From: Nitrospira sp.
GTDB lineage: Bacteria > Nitrospirota > Nitrospiria > Nitrospirales > Nitrospiraceae
DNA length: 32,803 nucleotides
Direction: 5' to 3'
Assembly: GCA_024998645.1 (NCBI GenBank)
Contig: JACOEJ010000030.1
Coordinates: forward strand, 1 to 32,803
Part shown: one piece after another, positions 23,687 to 31,909 of the stretch
Position numbering within the stretch: position 1 is the stretch's first letter
Layout: the number at the start of each line of letters is the position of its first letter
The notes under the pieces: generated by a model
Databases searched by the model: none
What the model saw: the letters and a program-made list of their open reading frames with translations, nothing else
Told to the model about the DNA's origin: nothing
Made by a program: the position numbers and the translations under genes

Positions 23687-23941
23687 GTGGCGGCAGTGAA
23701 GTTTGAACAAGCGATGGCTCGGTTGGAAGCGATTGTGGGGCAATTGGAAAATGGCGATCTTTCGCTGGATGAATCGCTCAAGATCTTTGAAGAAGGAATA
23801 CGCCTCTCGAAAAACTGTCTGAAAGTGCTGGAAGAAGCTGAACGGAAAGTGGAAGTGCTGGTTCAGGATACAAACGGCAAAAAACAGTTACGAGCATTTT
23901 CTCTCGACGATGATGCTGATGAGGCTTCTCTTGAGCCATAG
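23687..23941 (+). CDS. xseB: Exodeoxyribonuclease VII small subunit
   Basis: An 84-aa helical partner of XseA. FEQAMARLEAIVGQLENGDLSLDESL is the family hallmark, followed by FEEGIRLSKNC and EAERKVEVL. The end is acidic. The GTG start at 23687 follows GAGGAG at a 6-nt gap. It lies 54 nt after xseA; a short hairpin (CGGCT-GAGG-AGCCG, 23635-23648) is in between. Confidence 0.95.
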   Translation: MAAVKFEQAMARLEAIVGQLENGDLSLDESLKIFEEGIRLSKNCLKVLEEAERKVEVLVQDTNGKKQLRAFSLDDDADEASLEP

Positions 23942-23994
23942 GCGTTCCGCATCTGTCCGGATGGTTCTCACATAGTCCGCTTACGTATTCAACC

Positions 23995-24792
23995 ATGGTG
24001 AATCAAGCACGCCCGGGGAAAGATCGGCTCGACCGAGTGCTGGTCGCGCGAGGTCTTGCCCAAAGCCGGGATGTGGCTGTCCGGATGATCCTTGCCGGAG
24101 AAGTTCGGCTCGATGGCGCTCTTTCCGATAAGCCTGCGAAGTTGGTTCCGCTTGATTCGGCGATTGACGTAGTTTCTCATGGGACTCGGTTTGTGAGCCG
24201 GGGAGGGGAGAAACTTATTGGCGCACTTGAGGCTTGTGCCATTGATCCGCAGGGAGCCGTCTGCCTTGATGTGGGATGTTCTACGGGCGGATTCACCGAT
24301 TGTCTGCTGCAGCGCGGCGCAGCGCGGGTGTATGCCGTGGATGTTGGGTATGGCCAATTTGATTGGCGTCTTCGCCAGGATCCCCGGGTCATTTTGCATG
24401 AGCGGACGAATATTCGTTATGTGGATCGAACGCTTATTCCTGAGCCGGTCTCTCTCGTGGTAATCGACGTGTCGTTTATTTCCCTCACGATGGTGCTGCC
24501 TCCCGTCATGCAGTTCCTGCGGCCTGGTGCCGTCGTAATCGCGTTGGTGAAGCCGCAATTCGAAGTGGGGAAGGGGCAGGTTGGCCGGGGGGGAATTGTT
24601 CGAGATGAGGCCCAGCGGCAGGCCGTGCTGCAACGTATTGTGGCCTGTGCTGAGGGGCTTGGCCTAACTCAGAAGGCGACTCTTGATTCTCCGATCCGCG
24701 GGAAAAAGGGGAACCTCGAGTTTCTTAGTATTTTCGAGTCTAATGGAAATGGTTATGCTAAGAAGGAGTCAGATTTGAAGGGCGGTGTGTGA
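23995..24792 (+). CDS. tlyA: TlyA-family rRNA 2'-O-methyltransferase (S4 + FtsJ domains)
   Basis: A 265-aa SAM-dependent RNA methyltransferase. The N-terminal S4 RNA-binding domain has RLDRVLVARGLAQSRDVAVRMILAGEVRLDG (residues about 10-42). The Rossmann domain has SRGGEKL, then the SAM-binding LDVGCSTGGFTDCLLQ. VVIDVSFISL, VKPQFEVG and GKKGNLEF complete the FtsJ-type catalytic core. Characterised TlyA enzymes methylate cytidines of 16S and 23S rRNA and affect capreomycin sensitivity; homologues elsewhere are often mislabelled haemolysins. No ribosome binding site precedes the ATG at 23995. The last about 15 residues (FESNGNGYAKKESDLKGGV) are hydrophilic. Confidence 0.93.
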   Translation: MVNQARPGKDRLDRVLVARGLAQSRDVAVRMILAGEVRLDGALSDKPAKLVPLDSAIDVVSHGTRFVSRGGEKLIGALEACAIDPQGAVCLDVGCSTGGFTDCLLQRGAARVYAVDVGYGQFDWRLRQDPRVILHERTNIRYVDRTLIPEPVSLVVIDVSFISLTMVLPPVMQFLRPGAVVIALVKPQFEVGKGQVGRGGIVRDEAQRQAVLQRIVACAEGLGLTQKATLDSPIRGKKGNLEFLSIFESNGNGYAKKESDLKGGV

Positions 24793-24808
24793 AGAGTTGG
24801 AGGATTGC

Positions 24809-25732
24809 ATGAAAGTCTTAGTGACAGGTGGTGCCGGATTCATTGGTTCGCACGTGGTCGATCGTCTGGTAGAGGAAGGGCACGACGTTGTCGTCGTGGA
24901 CAATCTTTCCACGGGAAAGCGAAAGAATGTGAATCGTGCTGCGAATCTTTATAAATTAGACATCCAGAGCTCACGGTTGGAGCGGGTCTTTCGAAATGAG
25001 CGGCCCAATGTTGTCATCCATTTGGCTGCGCAGGTGAGCGTGAGAAACTCCGTTGCCGACCCTGTATTTGATGCTCAAGTAAATATCCTCGGTACGATGA
25101 ATGTGGTGCATCAGGCGGTTCAGCATGGAGCGAGGAAGGTGGTGTTTTCCTCTTCAGGCGGGGCTATTTACGGCGAGCAAGATATGTTTCCTGCTCCGGA
25201 GAGCCATCCAACGAATCCGCTCTCGCCATACGGAATCAGCAAATTGTGCGGAGAGCATTACCTGTCATACTTTCAGCGTACCAGCGGTATTCAAACGGTC
25301 AGTCTGCGGTACGCCAACGTATACGGGCCAAGGCAGGATCCGGAAGGCGAGGCGGGAGTTGTGGCCATCTTTATTCAAAAAATGTTGAACAATGAGCAGC
25401 CTATCATCAATGGGAACGGGCGTCAGACGAGAGATTTTGTGTTTGTGGATGACGTAGCCGAGGCGAATCTTGCCGCAATGGGCCAGGAGACTCAGGGGGT
25501 TTATAACGTCGGTACAGGCGTCGAGACATCCATCAATGAGCTGTTCAGGCTGCTGGCAAATTTGACGGGTGCTACATCAAAAGAAGTGCATGGACCCGCT
25601 AAGAAGGGGGAGCAGCTAAGGAGCATTGTCGACCCTGCTAAAATTCGACAAGCGCTTGGTTGGGAGATGAAGGTTGATCTGCCTGATGGGCTGAAGCGTA
25701 CCGTAGCATTTTTTAGAGAGAAGATGAGCTAG
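24809..25732 (+). CDS. NAD-dependent epimerase/dehydratase, UDP-glucose 4-epimerase-like
   Basis: A 307-aa extended short-chain dehydrogenase acting on nucleotide sugars. The start at 24809 has TGGAGG 6 nt upstream and yields MKVLVTGGAGFIGSHVV, the NAD-binding GxxGxxG. VVVDNLSTGKRKNV, HLAAQVSVRNSV, the catalytic Ser in FSSSGGAIYGE, YGISK with the catalytic Tyr and Lys, RYANVYGPRQDPEGEAGVVAIF and DFVFVDDVAEANL all fit GalE-like 4-epimerases. The exact sugar cannot be told from sequence; it probably supplies cell-surface polysaccharide. It is 17 nt after tlyA but lies in the AT-richer segment starting here. A hairpin follows the stop. Confidence 0.92.
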   Translation: MKVLVTGGAGFIGSHVVDRLVEEGHDVVVVDNLSTGKRKNVNRAANLYKLDIQSSRLERVFRNERPNVVIHLAAQVSVRNSVADPVFDAQVNILGTMNVVHQAVQHGARKVVFSSSGGAIYGEQDMFPAPESHPTNPLSPYGISKLCGEHYLSYFQRTSGIQTVSLRYANVYGPRQDPEGEAGVVAIFIQKMLNNEQPIINGNGRQTRDFVFVDDVAEANLAAMGQETQGVYNVGTGVETSINELFRLLANLTGATSKEVHGPAKKGEQLRSIVDPAKIRQALGWEMKVDLPDGLKRTVAFFREKMS

Positions 25733-25761
25733 CGGGAAGCGTCAAATAATCCGCTTCCCGC
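25732..25761. terminator. 10-bp hairpin between convergent epimerase and rhodanese genes
   Basis: GCGGGAAGCG (25732-25741) and CGCTTCCCGC (25752-25761) form a perfect 10-bp stem with a 10-nt loop, starting at the last base of the epimerase stop. No U-tract follows on either strand, so it is a U-less or bidirectional terminator at best. Confidence 0.55.
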
Positions 25762-25801
25762 ATGGAAATGGGAACTTCGGCGAGCCTGTCCTGGGTTTCT
25801 T

Positions 25802-26122
25802 CTAGTAGCGCGGAACTGCGTTATCTACCTGAATAGACCAGGCATCTATTCCACCTACTAGGTTTTTTACGTTAGCAAATCCCTGTTGAACCAAGAAGCC
25901 TGTTGCATCGGCACTTCGCATGCCGTGATGGCAATAGGCGATGATCTCCGTGTTTTTATCCAGTTTTGCCAGGGCCTGAGGCAGTGTGCCCAATGGAATG
26001 AGTACTGACCCTTCCAGCTTTGCCAAGGCATGCTCCCATGGCTCCCTCACATCCAGGAGTACGAGTTTATCGCCCTTATCGAGTCTAGTCTTCAGTTCCT
26101 TCACCCCAATGGAATAACTCAT
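25802..26122 (-). CDS. Single-domain rhodanese sulfurtransferase
   Basis: A 106-aa thiosulfate or persulfide sulfurtransferase. The domain runs from GVKELKTRLDKGDKLVLLDVREPWEH to the end. The active-site loop is CHHGMRS, with the catalytic Cys followed by a typical CxxGxR loop. NLVGGIDAW is the family's C-terminal signature. The ATG at 26122 is chosen because AGGAGG lies 6-7 nt upstream; the ATG at 26137 would overlap that site. No signal peptide, so it acts in the cytoplasm. It is a lone gene flanked by a convergent hairpin and a 400-nt spacer. Confidence 0.93.
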   Translation of the reverse strand: MSYSIGVKELKTRLDKGDKLVLLDVREPWEHALAKLEGSVLIPLGTLPQALAKLDKNTEIIAYCHHGMRSADATGFLVQQGFANVKNLVGGIDAWSIQVDNAVPRY

Positions 26123-26525
26123 CAAAATCCTCCTCATGAACTATAGGTTGCATCATAAGGGACTCTAGAAATGGCTGTCAAATTCAGGAGCTACTGAGTC
26201 CAATCAATCAGAAGGGACTATGGATTATCGGATTAGCCAAGTGTCGGTTGAGGGGAAATGCGACAAATTTTTGACATCTTCGTCAAGAATCTGGACAACT
26301 TGCTTCAGTTATTACACTCTATCAATGTGTGGTGCGGAAATGAGCAGCCAGATAGATCATAATGCATTGATTTTACTGGAAACATGAATGTTGTGGCGAT
26401 GATCATGAGGGTATAGAAGTTGCGTCCTTTAGAGTCAGACTGTATCAATCAACCAGCCGTAACGGTTCAAGTTTGAATAGTTGATGGTTTGGTTATGACT
26501 CAGGTTGCCTTTCTTGAGGCTAAAT
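26123..26525. other. AT-rich intergenic region upstream of rhodanese and cutA
   Basis: About 400 nt between divergent genes, roughly 40% GC by hand count of sample lines. I find no convincing gene. It holds a small palindrome, TTGAC-ATCTTC-GTCAA (26271-26286), whose left arm forms a TTGACA without a matching -10. A 10-codon ORF has no support. Promoters for both flanking genes must lie here, but I cannot place them with confidence. Confidence 0.5.
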
Positions 26526-26861
26526 ATGCCGCTTACTAAGAGTGAGATAATCATTGTTTTTGTGACGGTTCCTGGACTGAGGGAAGGAAGTTTGATATCG
26601 AAAGCAATTTTGACTTCTCGTTTGGCCGCCTGTGTGAATGTCATTCCTGGGATTCAGTCAATGTACCTGTGGAAGGGCAAGATAGTTCAGGAGAAAGAGG
26701 CCATGCTGGTCCTGAAGACCACAAGATCCCGGTACCGGAAGCTCGAGCAGAAGATAAAGCAGCTGCATCCCTATGAAGTGCCGGAGGTAATTGCCATTCC
26801 GCTGATTTGTGGATCATCACAATATATAGAGTGGGTGACGAAAGAAGTGGCCAATAAGTAG
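26526..26861 (+). CDS. cutA: CutA-like divalent-cation tolerance protein
   Basis: A 111-aa trimeric ferredoxin-like fold protein of the CutA1 family. Markers are IIIVFVTVPGLREGSLISKAIL, SRLAACVNVIPGIQSMYLWKGKI, EKEAMLVLKTTRS and HPYEVPEVIAIPL. The ATG at 26526 has GAGG 7 nt upstream; a start seven codons earlier is possible but less supported. CutA was first linked to copper tolerance in E. coli, but its biochemical role is not settled. Codon use is AT-richer than in the first 24 kb. Confidence 0.93.
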   Translation: MPLTKSEIIIVFVTVPGLREGSLISKAILTSRLAACVNVIPGIQSMYLWKGKIVQEKEAMLVLKTTRSRYRKLEQKIKQLHPYEVPEVIAIPLICGSSQYIEWVTKEVANK

Positions 26862-26904
26862 TGGCATGGGGGACGGGAACGAGCTCTGGTTTCATTACTA
26901 TCAA

Positions 26905-26938
26905 AAGGGTTGACCCTTCATAAAGAGACGGGTAGACT
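26905..26938 (+). promoter_or_regulatory. Sigma-70-type promoter with overlapping palindrome, upstream of the M23 peptidase gene
   Basis: TTGACC (26910-26915), 17-nt spacer, TAGACT (26933-26938). The -35 lies within a perfect inverted repeat AAGGGT-TG-ACCCTT (26905-26918), placed to act as an operator. Expected leader is about 45 nt before the ATG at 26991. Confidence 0.5.
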
Positions 26939-26990
26939 ACGACGCTATCCAGCTAAGTAAGGGTCTCCCAAGATTGAGGGAGTGAATATC

Positions 26991-28025
26991 ATGGGGCAAA
27001 CGCAAAACCAGGAAAGCAGTGACGCCTACACGGTTGTAATTTTCCGTGGTTCTACGGCAAAGCCCCTCCGCTTTAGCTTCCCAAGGAAATTCGTTCGTAA
27101 GCTATTGATAGTTGGATGTATTGTTATCATTGCCGATCTTCTTGTTGTTTCTCACTATGTCATCAGGACTGGGGAAGTCTGGGAGCTTTCCGCATTCCGC
27201 TCGGAGGCTATGAGCGCTCGCGAACAGACCGCGGCATTCTCTTCTGCAGTTGATGACCTGAAAAAAAGAATCGGGGCAATGAAAGAGGTAAATCAACGAC
27301 TCCGGGTCATGTTGGGTATTGAAGTTCCAAAGTCTGGTGATATGGCCAATGGTCGAGGTGGAGAAGAAACTCCTTTGCCTGAAGGAAGTCTGATTTCTGG
27401 TTCAATTAATGGAAATGGATCAGGTGAGGCCGCATCGTCATCCAGCACTAATGGAGCCATTTCTGTTGTCGGAGTTGGCTCAACAGCAGCACACGTTGTA
27501 GGGGAAAAAGACACCGAAGCCGCAGTTGCCTCCGTTAAAGAGGGGCTTGAGTGGCTGTCCAAGGAAGCGACCAGCCAGGAGCAGATTCTTGGCGAATTGT
27601 CTCAGGCTGCGGAGCAACGGTCATCGCGATGGGCTGCTACTCCATCAATTTGGCCGGTAAAGGGCTGGGTGACTTCAGGTTTTGGGCCCCGTGTTTCTCC
27701 CTTCACGGAGAAGCCAGCGTGGCATGATGGGTTGGATATCGGAGCTGCGGCTAACGCCCCAGTGCAGGCTCCAGCGCAAGGAAGAGTCACATCAGTCGGC
27801 TTTGATCCGAAGCTCGGGAATTTAGTGCGACTCGATCATGGATTTGGGATTGAGACGGTTTATGGTCACTTGGCAAAGTCCCTCGTAAAGGAGGGCCAGA
27901 GGGTGAAGCGTGGTGATGTGGTGGGGTTGGTAGGGAGCACTGGTTTGGCAACAGGCCCCCATCTTCACTACATGGTTAAGGTCAACGGCCAGGCGCTTGA
28001 CCCCAACAAGTATATTCTTGAATAG
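26991..28025 (+). CDS. Membrane-anchored M23 (LytM-type) peptidoglycan endopeptidase
   Basis: A 344-aa inner-membrane protein with a periplasmic peptidase domain. A short cytoplasmic N-terminus is followed by one membrane helix (LLIVGCIVIIADLLVVSHYVI, about residues 38-58). Then come a coiled coil (about 75-115) and a Gly/Ser-rich linker. The C-terminal LytM domain (about 225-344) has VTSGFGPRVSP, the zinc ligands in WHDGLDIG (H and D) and HLHY, plus VYGHLAKSLVKEGQRV. The catalytic set is intact, so it is probably an active enzyme cutting peptide cross-links, not a degenerate activator. The ATG at 26991 has GAGGGA 9 nt upstream; a GTG at 26982 is too close to that site. A strong terminator follows. 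Confidence 0.93.
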   Translation: MGQTQNQESSDAYTVVIFRGSTAKPLRFSFPRKFVRKLLIVGCIVIIADLLVVSHYVIRTGEVWELSAFRSEAMSAREQTAAFSSAVDDLKKRIGAMKEVNQRLRVMLGIEVPKSGDMANGRGGEETPLPEGSLISGSINGNGSGEAASSSSTNGAISVVGVGSTAAHVVGEKDTEAAVASVKEGLEWLSKEATSQEQILGELSQAAEQRSSRWAATPSIWPVKGWVTSGFGPRVSPFTEKPAWHDGLDIGAAANAPVQAPAQGRVTSVGFDPKLGNLVRLDHGFGIETVYGHLAKSLVKEGQRVKRGDVVGLVGSTGLATGPHLHYMVKVNGQALDPNKYILE

Positions 28026-28056
28026 GCCTTTCCCGACTCTATAGGTTGTCTTCTAT

Positions 28057-28092
28057 GACGGGCTCGAGGGAAACCTCGAGCCCGTCTTTTTT
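28057..28092 (+). terminator. Intrinsic terminator after the M23 peptidase gene
   Basis: A perfect 13-bp stem, GACGGGCTCGAGG (28057-28069) with CCTCGAGCCCGTC (28074-28086), closed by a GAAA tetraloop and followed by six T (28087-28092). This is the only canonical rho-independent terminator in the window. Confidence 0.93.
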
Positions 28093-28181
28093 CCTGTTTC
28101 CTTCCTCTAGTCTCATAGTAGAGGCGTGGTGTACGTTACGCAGTATATCCTTCATTCTCATCGTATTCTGACAGGGTTATT

Positions 28182-29864
28182 GTGACTGATCTCCAAATTG
28201 CCCGATCCGTTCGACCTAGACCCATTCTCGATATTGCTGAGCAGCTTGGTCTTCAAGCCGACGAAATCGCGACATTCGGCTTAAACAAGGCAAAAATCTC
28301 ATTACGGGTATTGAATCGTCTCAAGGCTCGACCGTTAGGGCGGTATATCTTGGTAACAGCGATTAACCCAACTCCTCTTGGCGAAGGAAAGACTACGACA
28401 TCGATTGGACTGGCGATGGGACTTTCCCGGTTAGGCAAGCGCGCGGCCGTGACGCTCAGGCAGCCATCCCTCGGTCCGGTATTTGGAATCAAGGGTGGCG
28501 GCACAGGAGGCGGGCGTGCTCAGGTGCTTCCCATGGAGGAGATCAATCTACATTTTACCGGCGATGCCCACGCGGTTGCTGCGAGCCACAATCTCCTTTC
28601 CGCCTTCCTGGATAATCATCTCTTTCATGGCAATGAACGCGGCTTGGATATAGAGCGAATTACCTGGCCCAGAACGTTGGGAGTCAGCGACCGTGCGCTC
28701 CGCCAGGTTATGGTAGGGGAAGAGACTCAGCGACATAGCGGCCAATTTGTGATCACCGAAGCTTCAGAAATCATGGCCATCCTTGCCTTGGCATCGAGTC
28801 AGGCAGACCTCCGCCAACGGCTTGGCCGGACCATGGTGGGATTGAAGCAATCCGGGGCCGTGGGGACCGCCGAAGAGCTGGGCTGTGCGGGGGCGATGGC
28901 GGTCTTATTGAAAGATGCCTTACTGCCTAACCTGGTGCAGACGTTAGAGGGAACCCCGGCTTTTGTGCATACCGGGCCATTTGGCAATATCGCTCACGGC
29001 AATTGCTCCATTCTGTCCGATGCCGTGGCGCTCCGGTGTGCGGATTACGTCGTTACGGAAGCTGGGTTCGGGAGTGATCTGGGCGCCGAGAAATTTTTCA
29101 ACATCAAGTGCCGAGTGTCAGGATTCAAGCCGGCGGCGGCTGTCGTGGTGGCGACCTTACGAGCCCTGAAGCTGCATGGTGGTGGAGGAGTTGCCAAAGT
29201 CGGTGCGCCTTTGCCCCCTGGATTGACTGGTCCCAATATGCCCGCACTGGAGAAGGGCTTTGCAAATCTGGAGCAACATATTGCCAACGCGCGAGCCCAT
29301 GGCATTCCAGTCGTTGTCGCGGTGAACGCGTTCAAAGACGATGTTCATGCCGAATTGGAGTGGGTGCGGAACCGGTCTCGTGAGGTTGGCGCGATCGATG
29401 CGGCTGTCTCGACTCATTGGGCCGATGGAGGGCGAGGCGCAGAACTACTGGCCGATGCCGTGATTCGTGCTGTGGAACAGCCCGCGAACTTTACTCATCT
29501 CTACGATGTGAACTGGCCAATCAGAAAGAAGATCGAAACGATTGCAACGAAGATGTACGGGGCAGCCGGAGTCACTTTTGAGGCGGCGGCGGATCGTCAG
29601 ATTGACGCAGCCGAGTCTCTAGGATTTGGGGGGCTCCCTGTTTGTATGGCGAAGACGCCGTTGTCTTTGTCGCATGATCCGTCGCTTAAGGGGAGACCCG
29701 CTGGATTTACGGTTCCGATCAAGGAATTGCGTATTCTCGCGGGGGCCGGATTTGTGACGGCAGTTTGTTCAGGGATTCAGTTGATGCCCGGCTTACCGAA
29801 GAAACCGGCCGGCGAACGGATTGACCTGGATCCGGTGAGCGGAGAAATTGTCGGGCTTTCGTAG
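28182..29864 (+). CDS. fhs: Formate-tetrahydrofolate ligase
   Basis: ATP-dependent formation of 10-formyl-tetrahydrofolate from formate, feeding purine synthesis, initiator-tRNA formylation and, in acetogenic routes, the methyl branch of carbon fixation. The 560-aa length is typical. Hallmarks are the ATP loop TPLGEGKTTTSIGL (about residues 62-75), QPSLGPVFGIKGGGTGGGRAQVLPMEEINLHFTGD, EAGFGSDLGAEKFFNIKCR, VVVATLRALKLHGG and GLPVCMAKT. The start is the GTG at 28182, with an AGGG about 7 nt upstream. It is a single gene: the preceding terminator separates it from the M23 gene, and hflC converges 6 nt after its stop. Confidence 0.96.
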   Translation: MTDLQIARSVRPRPILDIAEQLGLQADEIATFGLNKAKISLRVLNRLKARPLGRYILVTAINPTPLGEGKTTTSIGLAMGLSRLGKRAAVTLRQPSLGPVFGIKGGGTGGGRAQVLPMEEINLHFTGDAHAVAASHNLLSAFLDNHLFHGNERGLDIERITWPRTLGVSDRALRQVMVGEETQRHSGQFVITEASEIMAILALASSQADLRQRLGRTMVGLKQSGAVGTAEELGCAGAMAVLLKDALLPNLVQTLEGTPAFVHTGPFGNIAHGNCSILSDAVALRCADYVVTEAGFGSDLGAEKFFNIKCRVSGFKPAAAVVVATLRALKLHGGGGVAKVGAPLPPGLTGPNMPALEKGFANLEQHIANARAHGIPVVVAVNAFKDDVHAELEWVRNRSREVGAIDAAVSTHWADGGRGAELLADAVIRAVEQPANFTHLYDVNWPIRKKIETIATKMYGAAGVTFEAAADRQIDAAESLGFGGLPVCMAKTPLSLSHDPSLKGRPAGFTVPIKELRILAGAGFVTAVCSGIQLMPGLPKKPAGERIDLDPVSGEIVGLS

Positions 29865-29870
29865 CGGGAG

Positions 29871-30731
29871 CTAGCGCTGTTTCAGATAGCGGAAGAATTC
29901 TGAATCCGGACTCATCACCAGTGTTGACCTGTCTTTAAACGTTTTCTTATAGGCTTCCATCGAACGGGTAAACTCGAAGAACTTCGGGTCCTGCCGATAG
30001 GCATCGGCGTACACTTTGAAAGCCTTCGCATCTCCGGCTCCCCGTAACTCCTCAGACTCCTTATACGCCTGGGCCAGAATGATCTCTCGATCTTTTTCCG
30101 CTTCAGACCGAATCTTTTGCGCTTCTTCTGCGCCTTCCGCACGGTATTGCTTCGCCTGCCGTTCCCGCTCAGCTTGCATACGGGCGAACACAGCCTTCTC
30201 ATTCTGCTCAGGAAGGTCGGCGCGTTTGATTCGCACATCCTGAATTTCGATCCCATAGGCGGAGGCCTTCTCATTCGATCGTTGAGTCACGATCTTCATG
30301 AGGTCGTGGCGGCCGGTGGCGACGATCTCTAGGAGGTCGTGGCGTCCGAGTTCGACACGGAGTTCTGAATAAATAATATCGTGCAACCGCTGGAGCGCCC
30401 CGCGCTGACTTTGAAAGTTTTGATAGACCTTCAAGGGATCAACAATTCGCCATTTGGCATAGTTGTCGAGAAGGAGCGTTTTCTTGTCTTGGGTAATCAC
30501 ATCTTGGGGGTCAGAGTCGTAGTCCAGCAAGCGCTTATCGAAGTAGGTGACTTCTTGAATAAACGGCACTTTTACGTAGAGCCCCGGCTCGGTGAGATTG
30601 CGTTTCGGTTTCCCGAGTTCGACTACAATCGCGTTCTGCGTGATATCGACGATGAAGAGCGGTGAGGCCCCTAGTAAAAACAGGCCTCCGACAACGACGA
30701 GCAGCGCGATAGTCAGGCCTTGCTTCGTCAT
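29871..30731 (-). CDS. hflC: HflC, SPFH-domain subunit of the FtsH regulator
   Basis: Inner-membrane protein that with HflK forms the cage around the FtsH protease. A 286-aa product: N-terminal membrane helix (LTIALLVVVGGLFLL), then the SPFH (band 7) domain with VDITQNAIVVELGKP, GLYVKVPFIQEVTYFDKRLLDYDS and YAKWRIVDPLKVYQNF. A helical stretch with ERERQAKQYRAEGAEEAQKIRSEAEKD and a C-terminal FRYLKQ follow. The DSEFFRYLK end is typical of HflC. Its ATG overlaps the hflK stop (ATGA), so translation is coupled. Confidence 0.95.
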   Translation of the reverse strand: MTKQGLTIALLVVVGGLFLLGASPLFIVDITQNAIVVELGKPKRNLTEPGLYVKVPFIQEVTYFDKRLLDYDSDPQDVITQDKKTLLLDNYAKWRIVDPLKVYQNFQSQRGALQRLHDIIYSELRVELGRHDLLEIVATGRHDLMKIVTQRSNEKASAYGIEIQDVRIKRADLPEQNEKAVFARMQAERERQAKQYRAEGAEEAQKIRSEAEKDREIILAQAYKESEELRGAGDAKAFKVYADAYRQDPKFFEFTRSMEAYKKTFKDRSTLVMSPDSEFFRYLKQR

Positions 30732-31762
30732 GGCTTTTGCTCCTCTGCGGGAGCGCTGGTGCGCGATTTGAGTCGATCGAGCGGGAGATAGGGGAGGACG
30801 CGCTCTCCGCCTTTCCCGTCGATGATCACTTTGTCGATATTGGGCAAAATCTCTTCCATCGTTTCAATATAGAGGCGCTTGCTGATGATATCTTTGGCTT
30901 GGTTGTATTCTTTGAGCGTGGCGACGAACCGGTTGGCTTCTCCCTGTGCGCGATTCAGTCGGGCCTGGGCGTAGCCCTTGGCCTGGTTCACGACCTGCGC
31001 CGCTTCGCCTTTGGCTTTGGGGAGGATGTCGTTGCGATAGCTTTGAGACTGGTTGATCAGCTTCTCGCGATCTTCCTTGGCATTGGTCACGTCTTTGAAT
31101 GCGGCCGCGACGGCTTCCGGCGGATCCACATCCTGAAGCTGAATGGCTGCGATCTGGACGCCGCTCTGATATTGGTCGAGAATGGATTGCAGCAACACCA
31201 AGGTGTCCTGTTGGATCTGGGCTTTGCCGGTGGTGAGGGCTTCGTCGATTTTGCTCTTGCCGACGACTTCACGCATCGACGCCTCGGCAGCTTTGCCGAT
31301 CGTCTCGTGGATTTCTGCGACGCTGAAGAGATAGTTCGCAGACTCCTTAATCTTATATTGTACGATGAACTCGATGGCCAGGATGTTCATGTCGCCAGTG
31401 AGCATCAAGGCTTCTTGCGCCAGCATTTGCTGGCGCCCCTGCCGGTCTGTACGGAATCCCACTTCAATACGGTGAAGTTTTTCAACTTTTGGCTGCAGAA
31501 CCGATTCGATCAGGGGGATCTTGCCGTGCGGACCAGGGCCAACCGTTCGAACGGGGATGCCGAATCGTTTGACGACGCCTTCTTCATCCGGCGCGACGAT
31601 GAACGCACTCTGCCAGGCAACAAAGACCAGCAAGCCTACGAGCAGCAGGCTTTTCATCCCGCCGGACGGAATGAGCCCTTGCAACTGCGACTGCGCCTGT
31701 TTTAGCGCATCGTCGAGCTTGTCGTTCTTTTTATTCCAGGGATCGTTGGGATTCCAGACCAT
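30728..31762 (-). CDS. hflK: HflK, SPFH-domain subunit of the FtsH regulator
   Basis: A 344-aa partner of HflC. The N-terminus MVWNPNDPWNKKNDKLDDALK matches the short cytoplasmic leader of HflK; a membrane helix (SLLLVGLLVFVAWQSAFIV) follows. The SPFH domain has VAPDEEGVVKRFG, GPHGKIPLIESV, LTGDMNILAIEFIVQYKI and ASMREVVGKSKIDEALTTG. The helical region has NQAKGYAQARLNRAQGEANRF. The C-terminus LPYLPLD is conserved in the family. No ribosome binding site is clear before the ATG at 31762. First gene of the hflK-hflC pair; ftsH is not here. Confidence 0.95.
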   Translation of the reverse strand: MVWNPNDPWNKKNDKLDDALKQAQSQLQGLIPSGGMKSLLLVGLLVFVAWQSAFIVAPDEEGVVKRFGIPVRTVGPGPHGKIPLIESVLQPKVEKLHRIEVGFRTDRQGRQQMLAQEALMLTGDMNILAIEFIVQYKIKESANYLFSVAEIHETIGKAAEASMREVVGKSKIDEALTTGKAQIQQDTLVLLQSILDQYQSGVQIAAIQLQDVDPPEAVAAAFKDVTNAKEDREKLINQSQSYRNDILPKAKGEAAQVVNQAKGYAQARLNRAQGEANRFVATLKEYNQAKDIISKRLYIETMEEILPNIDKVIIDGKGGERVLPYLPLDRLKSRTSAPAEEQKP

Positions 31763-31909
31763 AGATGTATTGGGGATAGTGGATTGTCGTGACCAGGAGC
31801 CACACTAGCAGAGTGGATCCTGCGACGCAACCGCTAGGCCAGGGCCTTGTCAGGATGTCGCGTGTGATTTCTTATGAGGAAAAGGGGAGTGCGGAGGGTG
31901 CTCGTGAGA

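Noticed and set aside
26271..26300. TTGACA promoter in the cutA upstream region
   Set aside because: The -35 is perfect, but no -10 lies 16-18 nt downstream, and the motif belongs to a short palindrome.
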